Below are positions 7,258 to 16,907 of a stretch of DNA of 51,996 nucleotides, piece after piece. The stretch comes from Bacteroidota bacterium. Lineage in GTDB: Bacteria; Bacteroidota; Bacteroidia; Chitinophagales; Saprospiraceae. The notes under the pieces were generated by a model. That model did no database searches, was not told the DNA's origin, and saw only the letters and a program-made list of their open reading frames with translations. The stretch lies in NCBI GenBank assembly GCA_963169455.1, contig CAUJDW010000109.1:1-51996 (forward strand), given 5' to 3'. Both the position numbers and the translations under genes were made by a program. Within the stretch, counting starts at the first letter, position 1. Every line of letters starts with the position of its first letter.

Positions 7258-8874
7258 CTACCGGAGGCTCAGGTGCCTCAGGGTGATCAGGAATATCGTT
7301 CCGTAACCCACCGCCAGCATGAGATGGAAAACGAGGAAGGTCGTGTTCTGCACAAAAATGCTTCCGATGGCCGCAGCGAGGAAGTACAGGGCAAGCACGC
7401 CCTCGAAAATGGTCGTCCAGGAAATATCCTTCTTCAGATACTTGCTCTTGGTGAAGTTGTCGCGGATATTTTTGATGTTGAACTTAGGCGTCCGGACAAA
7501 GGGGGTCTTTTTCCCCCGGTAGCCCTCGATAACAGCAACGGTATTGTGCAGGGCCAGGCCCATGGACAAGGAGAGGAAGACCGGGAACAACCCGATGAAC
7601 CGAAGCAGTGATTTGCGGAAGGGCTCGTCTTTGTGCACGGGAGCCTGAACGTTCGCCACATAATAAACGGCGATGATGGACAACAGGCCGGCCAGGAAAT
7701 AGGCGAAGAAGTTCTTGCTGAAGCCCATGTTGATCAACTCTTTCAGGGAGAACAGCAAAGGCACGCTGAAAACGCTGGTGACAAAAACGAACACGAAGAT
7801 CGTACTCGCCAGGAGGTGCACCGTAGCCTGGGCCTTTTGCCAGAAGGCCAGGTTGGAATGCCATACCGTGGGCAACATCTTTTTGGCGGTTTCGGCGCCG
7901 CCTTTCATCCAGCGGAACTGCTGGGATTTGAAGCTGTTCATCTCCACCGGCAACTCGGCCGGAGAGCCGATTTCCTCCAGGAATTTGATCTTCCAGCCTT
8001 TGAGCTGTGCGCGGATGCTGAGGTCGAAGTCCTCCGTGAGGGTATCGGCTTCCCAGCCTCCCGCGTCATCGATGGTTTTGCGGCGCCAGACGCCGGCCGT
8101 ACCGTTAAACTGCAGCATGAAATTCCCCGCCATCCGGCCGGCCTGCTCGACGGTGAAGTGCACGTTGAGCTGCAGAGCCTGCAGGCGGGTGATCAGGGAG
8201 TAGTCTTCGTTGATATGCTCCCAGCGGGTCTGCACCACGCCGACGGAATTGTCTTCAAAGTAGGGTATGGTCTTCTTCAGGAAATCCGGATGGGGCAGGA
8301 AGTCCGCATCGAAAATAGCAATGAATTCGCCCTGGGCATACTGCAGCCCGTCGCGCAATGCGCCGGCTTTGTAACCCTGCCGTTTCTCCCGGCGGATCTG
8401 TTCGATCTGCAGGCCTTTCGCCTTGTATTCCTCGACTTTGCGGCGCACGATGGCAACCGTTTCATCAGTGGAGTCGTCCAGAATGTGGATCTCGAACCGA
8501 TCCCTGGGGTAATCAAAAGCGGCAATGCAGTCGATAAGGCGCTCCACGACGTACATTTCGTTGTAAATCGGGAGCTGGACGGTCACGAAAGGATAGGGCT
8601 GTTCCCCCTCCCCGGCTTCCATCAGGCCGATATCGGCATCCTGCTGGCCTGCGCGCGCGCGCTTCTGGTGGTAGGCATTCACCGCTGCCTTTCCACGCGC
8701 CATACTGAAGCCGCTTTCTTCAAAGGCCAGGCTCTGGGCCTTTTCTTCTTCCTCCCTGCGTTTTTGTTTTTTGTAGTGATACAACAGGTTGAACTGCATC
8801 AAACAATACACGGTGATATAAAAAAGCGCCAAAGTGTAGATGGCGAGTACCGCGTAGGCAATCACAGATGTCAT
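7258..8874 (-). CDS. Processive GT2 glycosyltransferase (cellulose/mannan synthase-like)
   Basis: A 538-residue inner-membrane GT2. An N-terminal membrane helix at about residues 5-28 is followed by a basic, Glu-rich segment, then the cytoplasmic catalytic domain with DDSTDET, the DADF metal-binding motif, TEDFDL and QFRWMKGG (the QxxRW product-binding motif), then at least four C-terminal membrane segments. This D, DxD, D, QxxRW set marks processive synthases such as cellulose synthase and plant CslA mannan synthase. The layout is closest to CslA/CslC-type proteins. No BcsB, PilZ domain or other cellulose partner is present nearby. It follows the gene at 8909 by 34 bases in the same direction. 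Confidence 0.85.
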   Translation of the reverse strand: MTSVIAYAVLAIYTLALFYITVYCLMQFNLLYHYKKQKRREEEEKAQSLAFEESGFSMARGKAAVNAYHQKRARAGQQDADIGLMEAGEGEQPYPFVTVQLPIYNEMYVVERLIDCIAAFDYPRDRFEIHILDDSTDETVAIVRRKVEEYKAKGLQIEQIRREKRQGYKAGALRDGLQYAQGEFIAIFDADFLPHPDFLKKTIPYFEDNSVGVVQTRWEHINEDYSLITRLQALQLNVHFTVEQAGRMAGNFMLQFNGTAGVWRRKTIDDAGGWEADTLTEDFDLSIRAQLKGWKIKFLEEIGSPAELPVEMNSFKSQQFRWMKGGAETAKKMLPTVWHSNLAFWQKAQATVHLLASTIFVFVFVTSVFSVPLLFSLKELINMGFSKNFFAYFLAGLLSIIAVYYVANVQAPVHKDEPFRKSLLRFIGLFPVFLSLSMGLALHNTVAVIEGYRGKKTPFVRTPKFNIKNIRDNFTKSKYLKKDISWTTIFEGVLALYFLAAAIGSIFVQNTTFLVFHLMLAVGYGTIFLITLRHLSLR

Positions 8875-8908
8875 TGCAAAGGTTTTTTAATTTGAGCCCG
8901 AACATCCG

Positions 8909-9616
8909 TCAGGCCCGGTAAAGTAATTTAAAAATCGTCCACAATATTTTGTATCCGGCCAATATCGTACCACGGGCCGTTCCCGATACCTTAGACCGGC
9001 CAAGCCGTTTTCGGTAACGCACCGGGACCTCGATACAGCGATATTTATTTTTTGCCGCCTTGACCTGCATCTCTACGGTCCAGCCGTAATTTCTGTCTTT
9101 CATGTTCAAAGCCAGCAATTTATCATAGCGAATGGCCCGAAAAGGCCCCAGGTCTGTAAAATGGTAGTTGTAAAACAGCCGGATGAGAGTAGTTGCCAAC
9201 CAATTGCCGAATATCTGCTGGGGCGTCAGAGCACCCTTTTGCCGGCGGCCCAGGGTTCTCGACCCAACCGCCAGATCGTAGTTTTCACCGAGGAGAGGTT
9301 TTACCAGGCTGGGCAATTCTTCGGGAAAATCGGAGTAATCGCCATCCAGGAAAACGACGATATCCGGCTTTTCGCTGGCTGGCTTCCGGTTTAAATATTC
9401 CAGGCCTTTCAGGCAGGCGCTGCCGTAACCTTTGCGGTTTTCCTCCAGCACCGTAGCCCCTCCCTTCGCTGCTTCTTCCGCCGTACGGTCTGTGCTGCCG
9501 TTGTCACATACAAGCACCTCCCGCACTACCCCCCATGGAATATCCCTCAACACAAGCCCGATTGATGCTTCTTCGTTGAAGGCCGGAATGATGACGTCAA
9601 TTACCGCTTTGTTCAA
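8909..9616 (-). CDS. GT2 polyprenyl-phosphate mannose/glucose synthase-like
   Basis: A 235-residue cytoplasmic GT2 without membrane segments, like the DPM1 catalytic subunit. It opens with DVIIPAFNEE, has CDNGST, the FLDGDYSDF metal-binding region and TDLGPFRAIR, all typical of the DPM/DPG group. It would transfer mannose or glucose from a nucleotide sugar to a polyprenyl phosphate. The start is a TTG at 9616: the in-frame context allows no ATG, and a TACCTTTG box lies just upstream. It is the first gene of a likely two-gene operon with the synthase at 7258. The sugar is inferred, not shown. Confidence 0.82.
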   Translation of the reverse strand: MNKAVIDVIIPAFNEEASIGLVLRDIPWGVVREVLVCDNGSTDRTAEEAAKGGATVLEENRKGYGSACLKGLEYLNRKPASEKPDIVVFLDGDYSDFPEELPSLVKPLLGENYDLAVGSRTLGRRQKGALTPQQIFGNWLATTLIRLFYNYHFTDLGPFRAIRYDKLLALNMKDRNYGWTVEMQVKAAKNKYRCIEVPVRYRKRLGRSKVSGTARGTILAGYKILWTIFKLLYRA

Positions 9617-9638
9617 TAGCCCTGGCGATTTTGCATTG

Positions 9639-9646
9639 CAAAGGTA
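9639..9646 (-). promoter_or_regulatory. -7 box of the GT2 operon
   Basis: The minus strand reads TACCTTTG, an exact TAnnTTTG match 22 bases before the TTG start. No good -33 TTTG is present. It supports the unusual TTG start, since any longer frame would begin upstream of transcription. Confidence 0.45.
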
Positions 9647-9892
9647 GAAGAAATATATACAACTTTATCCTCCACCCCGGAAACATTTGAAGTTTGGCCG
9701 CTTCAGGAGGCCTGCTTCCCTCCCTTCTGCTGCCGGGCAATCTTGCTGCACGGCCTTTTACCATGCCTTATAATAAAATAACACTGCGCCAGGCAGTAAG
9801 ATTTCCCATAAGAACCGCTTGATAATATTATTTTTAGGCCGCAATATGAATCGTCCCGACGGACGCTGGAATTTTTTCCTCTGGCAGAAAAG

Positions 9893-11395
9893 ATGAATAT
9901 GAAATACACTATATTATGGTTTTTGTTACTGCCGGCCCTGGCCCTGGCCATCCTCGCCTGCGAAGAAGAAGACAACTTTATCACGGATGGCAGTTTCAGC
10001 CTGGAATTTTCAACGGATACGCTCCGCTTTGATACAGTCTTTACGGAATTGGGCTCTGCTACCCGCTCCTTCAAAGTGTACAACAGGAACAGCAGGCCGG
10101 TGCGCATCGGCAAAGTGCGCATTGCCGGCAATGAGGGGGGCAAATTCAGGATGAATGTGGACGGCATCCCCGGTGAGGAAGTGGACAATGTGGAGATATG
10201 GGCCAACGACAGCATCTATGTCTTTGTAGAAGTGACCATCGACCCCGATCAGCCCCTTTCGGCCAGCCCCTTTGTCATTGAAGACGCCATCGTGTTCGAA
10301 ACGCAGGGCAATCAACAACAGGTCAGCCTGGAAGCCTGGGGCCAGAACGCCAACTACTTTCCCAGCCGCTTTAACCGGGGCGTGCCCGTACTGCTGAGCT
10401 GCGACAATGGCGCCCTCGTTTGGGACGACCCAAAGCCATACATCATATACGGCGTCATCCTCATCGATAGCTGCGCCCTGGAGGTAATGGCCGGAACCCA
10501 CATTTATGTGCATGGCGGCATTGCACAAAATGACTTGTTCGGCGTTTTTAACGACGGCATCATTTACACGCTGCAAAACGGGAGCATCAGGCTGAGAGGC
10601 ACACAGGAGCGCCCCATCGTCGTTCAGGGCGACCGCCTGGAAGAAGCCTTTCTCGACGACCCCGGCCAATGGCAGGGCATCATCATCGGAAAGGGCAGCA
10701 AAGGCAATCTGATGGAATATACCACCGTGCGCAACTCGATCTTCTCGGTTTATGTGGACTCCCTCGGCGAGCTGACGGCCAGAAACAGCCAGTTCTACAA
10801 CACCAACAGCAGCGGGCTGATCGGATTCCGCAGCAAGATCAGCCTCGAAAACTGCCTGGTCTATAACAACCAGTCAACATCCATACAGATCATTCAGGGC
10901 GGCGAATACGATTTCACCTACTGCACCGTGGCCAGTTACGGCGTCGACGCATCCGCCATCAGCATGAGCAACTTTTTCTGCTACGATGATTTTCTGAGCT
11001 GCCAGATCCTGCGGGAAGCCCCGCTGAGCGCCACTTTCCGAAATTGCATATTCTTCGGCTCCCGGCGCGACGAAGTCCAGCTCAGCGACCTCTTCGCCGG
11101 GCAAAACCCGGCCTTCTTCGATGTCCGCTTCGAAAACTGCATCGTAAGAGTGGAAAACCTGCTCCAGCAGCAAAACGGGCTGTATGCGGACTTTTTTGAG
11201 GATGAATGCGTCAACTGCATCAACGGCAGCCGCGACGACGCCCTCTTCGCCGACCCCAATGAGGACGACTACCGCCTCGACACCCTCTCTATCGCCGAAG
11301 GACGGGCAATCCCCATCCCCGCCATCCCCATCGACCTGGAAGGTGCGCAACGCGACCCGGCAATGCCGGATATCGGGTGCTTTGAGTACAGGTAG
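9893..11395 (+). CDS. Lipoprotein with right-handed beta-helix repeats
   Basis: A 500-residue exported lipoprotein: hydrophobic leader followed by the lipobox LAILAC with Cys near residue 23 and acidic residues after it (EEEDN), which in Bacteroidota can favour outer membrane placement. Residues about 40-150 look like an immunoglobulin-type beta domain. From about 180 to 460 there are repeated short beta-rungs with periodic Asn/Cys and phrases such as LRGTQERPIVVQGD and NSQFYNTNSSGL, as in parallel beta-helix (right-handed) proteins. Function is unknown; surface binding or polysaccharide contact would be a guess. It converges with the serine hydrolase gene, 16 bases apart. Confidence 0.75.
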   Translation: MNMKYTILWFLLLPALALAILACEEEDNFITDGSFSLEFSTDTLRFDTVFTELGSATRSFKVYNRNSRPVRIGKVRIAGNEGGKFRMNVDGIPGEEVDNVEIWANDSIYVFVEVTIDPDQPLSASPFVIEDAIVFETQGNQQQVSLEAWGQNANYFPSRFNRGVPVLLSCDNGALVWDDPKPYIIYGVILIDSCALEVMAGTHIYVHGGIAQNDLFGVFNDGIIYTLQNGSIRLRGTQERPIVVQGDRLEEAFLDDPGQWQGIIIGKGSKGNLMEYTTVRNSIFSVYVDSLGELTARNSQFYNTNSSGLIGFRSKISLENCLVYNNQSTSIQIIQGGEYDFTYCTVASYGVDASAISMSNFFCYDDFLSCQILREAPLSATFRNCIFFGSRRDEVQLSDLFAGQNPAFFDVRFENCIVRVENLLQQQNGLYADFFEDECVNCINGSRDDALFADPNEDDYRLDTLSIAEGRAIPIPAIPIDLEGAQRDPAMPDIGCFEYR

Positions 11396-11411
11396 GGCTG
11401 GATGCTGCAGG

Positions 11412-12731
11412 TTAACCCCTTCCAACTCCCCCTACAACCACCTTCTCCAGCACCACCCCCTGCTCCGTCAACACCTGCAGCAGGTACAAGCCGGGGGCCA
11501 GGCCTTCAACCGGAGCGCCCAGTTGGGAACCGCCCGCCGGGAAACGGCGCATCAATTGCCCTCCGTGGCTGTACAGACGGGCCTCGATGATTGGAGCGGA
11601 AGCTTTGATTTCCAGGATGTTGGCCGCAGGGTTGGGGCTGATTTCCAGGCCAGGCAGCCGTACATCCGCCTCCCTGGAGGATGTCGTACAGCCCAGGCCC
11701 ATGATGCGCAGCCAGAGCTGGTTGTCAAAAGAGGAATAGGCCGGAGAAACGCCGCCGGCGCTTTCGCCCTGGCGCACCACCACCAGCCCTTCGCTGGGAA
11801 CGACATATATTTTCTGATCATTTTTACCCAATGCCGCAATGAGATCCGCCGGCGCTTCCGGGATGAGGCTGCCGGGGAACGCAAACTGCAGCCCGGGCAG
11901 CATGTAGGCAGGCCTGCCGTTGAGCCACCACAGATAACCATAAGATGGGTTCATATCCTGCGAACTGTTCGTCATCGCATTGAAATAAATGGAATCCGAC
12001 AGGATAGCATCACCATTCCAGTTTCCCCGGCCAAGGATGAAAAGGCCGAAGCGGGCCATATCCCGGGCCTTACTGTAATAAATGTAATCAAACCAGAAGC
12101 CCTTCATGCCGATGCGGTTGCCCAGGCGCAGGCGGGTGTAGAGGTTTTTGTCCTGCCCCGTGGCGGCCTCCATGACGTCCTGGACGATGCGGTAGGGCGA
12201 GTTGTGGTAGGCCCAGCGCGTGCCGGCATCGGCCAGGTACTGGAAACAATCCGGCTCAAAACAATTTTCGGGAGAACCAGGCGGCTCCAGGCTGTCATCC
12301 AGGCCGGTGGACATGGATATCTGGTGGCGGATGCGGATCAGAGCTTCCTTTTCCGGCGGGCAGGCCGTCCAACCTTCTCCCAGGTAATTGCTCGTAGGTT
12401 CTTCGATATCCAGGTAACCGTCTTCCTGGGCCAGGCCGATTATTGCGCCCATCAGACTCTTGCCGGCCGAAGCCCAGTACCAGAGCGAATCCTGGCTATA
12501 GGCGCCGAAATATTGTTCCACGGCGATCCTGCCGCCTTTCAGGATGATAAAGGCTTTGGTATGCTTTTCTTCGAGGAACTGCAGCAGGCTGTCCACTTTT
12601 TCCACACACCAGCCCACTTCCTCCAGGCTGGTTGTTTCCCAGCCCGTTCCGTCCAGTGGCGGGAAATACAGGGGCTGGGCCGAAAGGCTCAGCAGGCAGA
12701 TGGAAAGAAGAATGGTAAAAGCGGCTCTCAT
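11412..12731 (-). CDS. Secreted class C beta-lactamase-like serine hydrolase with T9SS tail
   Basis: A 439-residue secreted enzyme. It has a signal peptide (to about residue 18), a beta-lactamase-fold domain with the nucleophile motif SAGK (Ser88, Lys91) and a YHN motif standing for the YxN of the family. The last 75 or so residues, from SPNPAANILEI to the end, are a type A T9SS sorting domain, so the enzyme is expected to be cell-surface attached or released. Substrate is unknown: these proteins include esterases, peptidases and D-aminopeptidases, and antibiotic resistance should not be assumed. Monocistronic, convergent with the beta-helix lipoprotein. Confidence 0.85.
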   Translation of the reverse strand: MRAAFTILLSICLLSLSAQPLYFPPLDGTGWETTSLEEVGWCVEKVDSLLQFLEEKHTKAFIILKGGRIAVEQYFGAYSQDSLWYWASAGKSLMGAIIGLAQEDGYLDIEEPTSNYLGEGWTACPPEKEALIRIRHQISMSTGLDDSLEPPGSPENCFEPDCFQYLADAGTRWAYHNSPYRIVQDVMEAATGQDKNLYTRLRLGNRIGMKGFWFDYIYYSKARDMARFGLFILGRGNWNGDAILSDSIYFNAMTNSSQDMNPSYGYLWWLNGRPAYMLPGLQFAFPGSLIPEAPADLIAALGKNDQKIYVVPSEGLVVVRQGESAGGVSPAYSSFDNQLWLRIMGLGCTTSSREADVRLPGLEISPNPAANILEIKASAPIIEARLYSHGGQLMRRFPAGGSQLGAPVEGLAPGLYLLQVLTEQGVVLEKVVVGGVGRG

Positions 12732-12839
12732 GGAAAGTTTTTTTCATGAACGATTTAAAGAACAACAACCCTGCAATGCAGATAGCCCTGCTTATTGACC
12801 TTGCAAAAGCCCAGGCGTTTAATGGCGGCCCAAAAAACA

Positions 12840-12872
12840 GGAGGCCGCCCTCCACTGTGAAAGGCGGCCTCC
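12840..12872 (-). terminator. Terminator of the DUF2911 gene
   Basis: Arms GGAGGCCGCC (12840-12849) and GGCGGCCTCC (12863-12872) enclose a 13-base loop. On the minus strand the stem runs into TGTTTTTTGGG. It lies 31 bases past the DUF2911 stop. Confidence 0.75.
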
Positions 12873-12902
12873 CCGTTCTTTTTCATCTGTGAGCCTTGAA
12901 AA

Positions 12903-13769
12903 TTATTTTTTCATTTTCTTGGCCGTCCATTCTTCAATGGACTTCTTGTTCATGCGCACGTATTCCTCGTTGCCTGCCTTTTCGGCGAGCTCCATAGACT
13001 GCTTGGCGGCCTTGATCGCCTCTTCCGTTTTGCCGGCATCAGCATAGATCAGCGCTTTGCGGCGCACCTGCCAGAAGCGGGGTTCACCGCCGGCAGTAGC
13101 CTTGTCGATCCATTCCATGGCCTTGTTGAGGTCTTTGCCCGAGTCGTGGTAGTAAACGGCGGCATTGTAATAGTCGTTTTCGCTGGGGCCGCTCATCACT
13201 TTGTTGATGGAGGACATGACCTGCTCGTCGGTGTTGACTTCCAGGGCGAGGCTAACTGCGGTTTTTCCCCAGAAAAGCTGGATGCTGGCCCCGTTGGCCG
13301 TCACGTCATTGATCGCGAAGAGCATGGTTTCCACATTGTAATCCCAGCTTTCCGGCCTGGCGGTTACCGTTGCGGCGGGAGCCTTGTCGATATAGCTGCC
13401 CCAGTTGCCGGTCTCGTAAGTGTAAAACATGAATTTCCACTCCGATGCGCCCGGTGTAGCCAGTACGGCATAGTCGCCGGCTTTGAGCTTCTGGCCGCCG
13501 ATCTTCACATCTTCGCTGAAGGAGAATTTGGTAGCGGCGTTGGCCCCAAGGCGCCAGGGCTTGTCGAAGGGCGCCAGCCCGTCGGCGGCAAAGAGGGTGC
13601 GGCCTTTAGCGCTGGGGCGGGAATAAACGATGGTGACGTCCGTAAGGCCAACCGTTTGTTTCAGTTCAGCAGAAGGGCTGGCTGCCGGGGTCTGGATCTG
13701 GCCGTTGAGATCCAGCGCAAAGCAGGAAATCAGCAACATTGCACCGAGCATCAGGGATACTTTCTTCAT
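12903..13769 (-). CDS. DUF2911 periplasmic protein with C-terminal TPR-like helices
   Basis: A 288-residue exported protein. The ATG at 13769 gives a clean signal peptide (MKKVSLMLG... up to NGQ at about residue 23); an open frame extends 14 codons further but overlaps the promoter. Residues about 27-175 match the DUF2911 pattern, with KQTVGLTDVTIVYSRPSAKGR and WRLGANAATKFSF. Residues about 190-285 are helical and resemble TPR repeats. The function of the family is unknown; it is common in Bacteroidota and predicted periplasmic. A TAATTTTG box lies upstream at 13809-13816. Confidence 0.85.
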   Translation of the reverse strand: MKKVSLMLGAMLLISCFALDLNGQIQTPAASPSAELKQTVGLTDVTIVYSRPSAKGRTLFAADGLAPFDKPWRLGANAATKFSFSEDVKIGGQKLKAGDYAVLATPGASEWKFMFYTYETGNWGSYIDKAPAATVTARPESWDYNVETMLFAINDVTANGASIQLFWGKTAVSLALEVNTDEQVMSSINKVMSGPSENDYYNAAVYYHDSGKDLNKAMEWIDKATAGGEPRFWQVRRKALIYADAGKTEEAIKAAKQSMELAEKAGNEEYVRMNKKSIEEWTAKKMKK

Positions 13770-13808
13770 TTTACTTGGTTTTGATTCTATAATTGGCGAA
13801 ATCAGGCG

Positions 13809-13816
13809 CAAAATTA
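13809..13816 (-). promoter_or_regulatory. -7 box of the DUF2911 gene
   Basis: The minus strand reads TAATTTTG, an exact TAnnTTTG match about 40 bases before the ATG at 13769. No -33 TTTG at the usual distance. Confidence 0.4.
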
Positions 13817-13961
13817 AGGCTTTTCAGGCGCTTAGTTCACCCTTCCCGTTTTTTTTCACATTTCCTTAATATTTTAGAGGCGGCAACTTTTTGGTGGAAA
13901 TGAGCATTTGAAATGGAATGGAAGCCTGAGCATATCTCCTGTCACAATACATCTCATCGCC

Positions 13962-14654
13962 ATGGAGCACCTTCCGGAACGCATAACCTTCCGCCGCATT
14001 GTGGAAGAATTGCTTGAGGTTATCAATCTCGAGCGAGGCCTGGGGCACACCATCAGGGAACTGGCCCTGCGCCCCGGGCAGGCTATACGCATTTACCTGT
14101 TCGAGAACCGGAAGCGCATGGTAAAGCCGTTCACCTTTCTGGTTCTGACAGTCACCCTGGCCACTTTTATATCCATGCGTTTTCTGCCGATTGACGAGAC
14201 TGCCTGGCAGGCTATTGAAGCGGACCTTCAGGCCGAGCAGCTTTCGGCGGATATGATCGCACTGGCCCGATGGTTCTTTACCGCAACGCAGAAATACTTC
14301 AACCTGCTGTTCGTGAGCTCTCTGCCGGGGCTGGCCATAGGCACCTTCCTGCTCTTCCGGGAAAAAGGCTACAACCTGGCCGAGCACCTGGTGATCAACA
14401 CCTATATTTTTGGCTTTCAGACCATGTTGTACATCCTCGCCGTCCCGTTTTTGACCCGGCAGAGCTGGATGGCGATCCTCGCTTCCATACTGATGGCGGG
14501 CTATACGCTTTTCGCCTTTACCCGGGTATTCGAACAGGGGTTTTGGAAGGCGCTGGGTAAAAGCGTTTTAGCGTACATGATATCCCAGGCCGTCACATCC
14601 ATCCTGTTGCTCCTTACCGGCCTGTTCGCCTGGTTGTGGTTATCCCTGCAATAA
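13962..14654 (+). CDS. DUF3667-like membrane protein lacking the zinc-ribbon start
   Basis: A 230-residue membrane protein with about five membrane segments. The opening block (ITFRRIVEELLEVINLERGL, then TIRELALRPGQAIRIYL and KRMVKPFTFL) matches the DUF3667 pattern in which a short amphipathic region precedes the helices. Most DUF3667 proteins begin with a small Cys-rich zinc ribbon; here no Cys pair is present before the block. The ATG at 13962 is preferred to an in-frame one at 13908 because the extra 18 residues have no family match. Function unknown. It precedes LOG in the same direction by 40 bases. Confidence 0.65.
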   Translation: MEHLPERITFRRIVEELLEVINLERGLGHTIRELALRPGQAIRIYLFENRKRMVKPFTFLVLTVTLATFISMRFLPIDETAWQAIEADLQAEQLSADMIALARWFFTATQKYFNLLFVSSLPGLAIGTFLLFREKGYNLAEHLVINTYIFGFQTMLYILAVPFLTRQSWMAILASILMAGYTLFAFTRVFEQGFWKALGKSVLAYMISQAVTSILLLLTGLFAWLWLSLQ

Positions 14655-14694
14655 ATGTGTATTTTCGCGGGCACAAATGGACAAAAGAGCAAAA

Positions 14695-15270
14695 ATGAAA
14701 TCAGTAGTCGTATTCTGCGGGGCCAATACCGGGACCAGGGCTATTTACGCAGAGGCCGCCGCCGAAACGGGGCGCACACTGGCCCGGAGAAAAATTCAGA
14801 TCGTTTACGGCGCCGGCAAAGTGGGCCTGATGGGCGTCCTGGCGGATGCCGCCTTGCAGGCCGGCGGTGAAGTAGTGGGTGTAATCCCCTTTTTCCTGCG
14901 AAAAAAGGAAGTCTGCCACGAGGAACTCACCAAACTTTACGTGGTGGACAGCATGCACGAACGCAAAATCAAAATGGCGCAGCTGTCGGAAGCTGTTATC
15001 GTGCTTCCCGGCGGCTACGGCACCCTCGACGAGCTTTTCGAAATGCTGACCCTGGCCCAGCTCGGGCAGGGCGCCCACCCCATCGGATTCCTGAACGTCA
15101 ATGGATTCTTTAACCTCCTGATCCAACAATTGGACCTCATGGTGGCCGAAGGCTTCCTTAAAGCTTCCCACCGGCAACTCGCCCTGGTGGCGGATACCCT
15201 GCCCGAATTGCTGGAAAGCCTGGAACAATACCAGGCCCCTCCGTCTGAGGGAAAATGGATCAAACTTTAA
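14695..15270 (+). CDS. LOG family nucleotide 5'-monophosphate phosphoribohydrolase
   Basis: A 191-residue TIGR00730/LOG family protein. The family motif PGGYGTLDELFE is present at about residues 102-113, and the N-terminal VVVFCGANTG matches the Rossmann-like start. LOG proteins cleave the N-glycosidic bond of nucleoside monophosphates; in plants and some bacteria the products are free cytokinins, while in most bacteria the physiological role is nucleotide salvage or unclear. The ATG at 14695 is chosen over 14677 because a TATTTTCG box (14660-14667) puts the transcript start very close to the earlier codon. Confidence 0.88.
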   Translation: MKSVVVFCGANTGTRAIYAEAAAETGRTLARRKIQIVYGAGKVGLMGVLADAALQAGGEVVGVIPFFLRKKEVCHEELTKLYVVDSMHERKIKMAQLSEAVIVLPGGYGTLDELFEMLTLAQLGQGAHPIGFLNVNGFFNLLIQQLDLMVAEGFLKASHRQLALVADTLPELLESLEQYQAPPSEGKWIKL

Positions 15271-15295
15271 TCAGCCTTCCCGGGTTATAAGCTTT

Positions 15296-15327
15296 TTTGA
15301 CAAAACCATCGGAAAACCGTACTTTTG
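15296..15327 (+). promoter_or_regulatory. Complete Bacteroidota promoter of ahcY
   Basis: TTTG at 15296-15299, a 20-base spacer, then TACTTTTG at 15320-15327: both elements at consensus spacing. The start site would be near 15334. This sits inside the longest open frame and shows that translation starts at 15363, not at 15297. Confidence 0.75.
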
Positions 15328-15362
15328 CAGCTCGAAATTTTCACACAACAAACCCGATATCA

Positions 15363-16676
<1,314 letters not shown>

Positions 16677-16765
16677 GCCAGTATGCCGGCAGCAGGCAGA
16701 TGAAAAGGCGCACCTCCGCAACTTTTCATCCCGAACGAAGCCCTGTGGCCGTCCGTATTTCAGGA

Positions 16766-16809
16766 CAAAGAGAAAGCCTCCGTGGGAAACTGCGGAGGCT
16801 TTCTCTTTG
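16766..16809 (+). terminator. Terminator after ahcY
   Basis: A perfect 17-base-pair stem (16766-16782 with 16793-16809) and 10-base loop, the right arm ending TTTCTCTTTG. Its symmetry would allow it to work in both directions. Confidence 0.7.
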
Positions 16810-16820
16810 GGGCGCCCCCC

Positions 16821-16857
16821 AAAAAGCAGCGGGCCGCCGGAAAATCCGGCAGCCCGC
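16821..16857 (-). terminator. Terminator of the lamin-tail T9SS gene
   Basis: Stem 16829-16840 with 16846-16857 (11 of 12 pairs) and a 5-base loop; on the minus strand the stem is followed by TGCTTTTTGGGG. It lies 50 bases past the gene's stop. Confidence 0.6.
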
Positions 16858-16907
16858 CCGGGAGTAGTATTCAAATCTTTACAATGCTCCGCTCAGAGCG
16901 CCCGGCA

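Noticed and set aside
7633-8895. A 420-codon plus-strand frame antisense to the GT2 synthase
   Set aside because: The minus-strand product has all GT2 motifs; the antisense one has no recognisable domain.
9703-10215. A minus-strand frame overlapping the start of the beta-helix lipoprotein
   Set aside because: It has no family features and overlaps a gene with a clear lipobox on the other strand.
11412-12731. An antibiotic-resistance beta-lactamase
   Set aside because: SxxK and YxN are shared by many esterases and peptidases of class C fold; the T9SS tail and sequence give no support for resistance.
15271-15362. SAH riboswitch before ahcY
   Set aside because: The leader after the predicted start is only about 30 bases, too short for a known SAH riboswitch.
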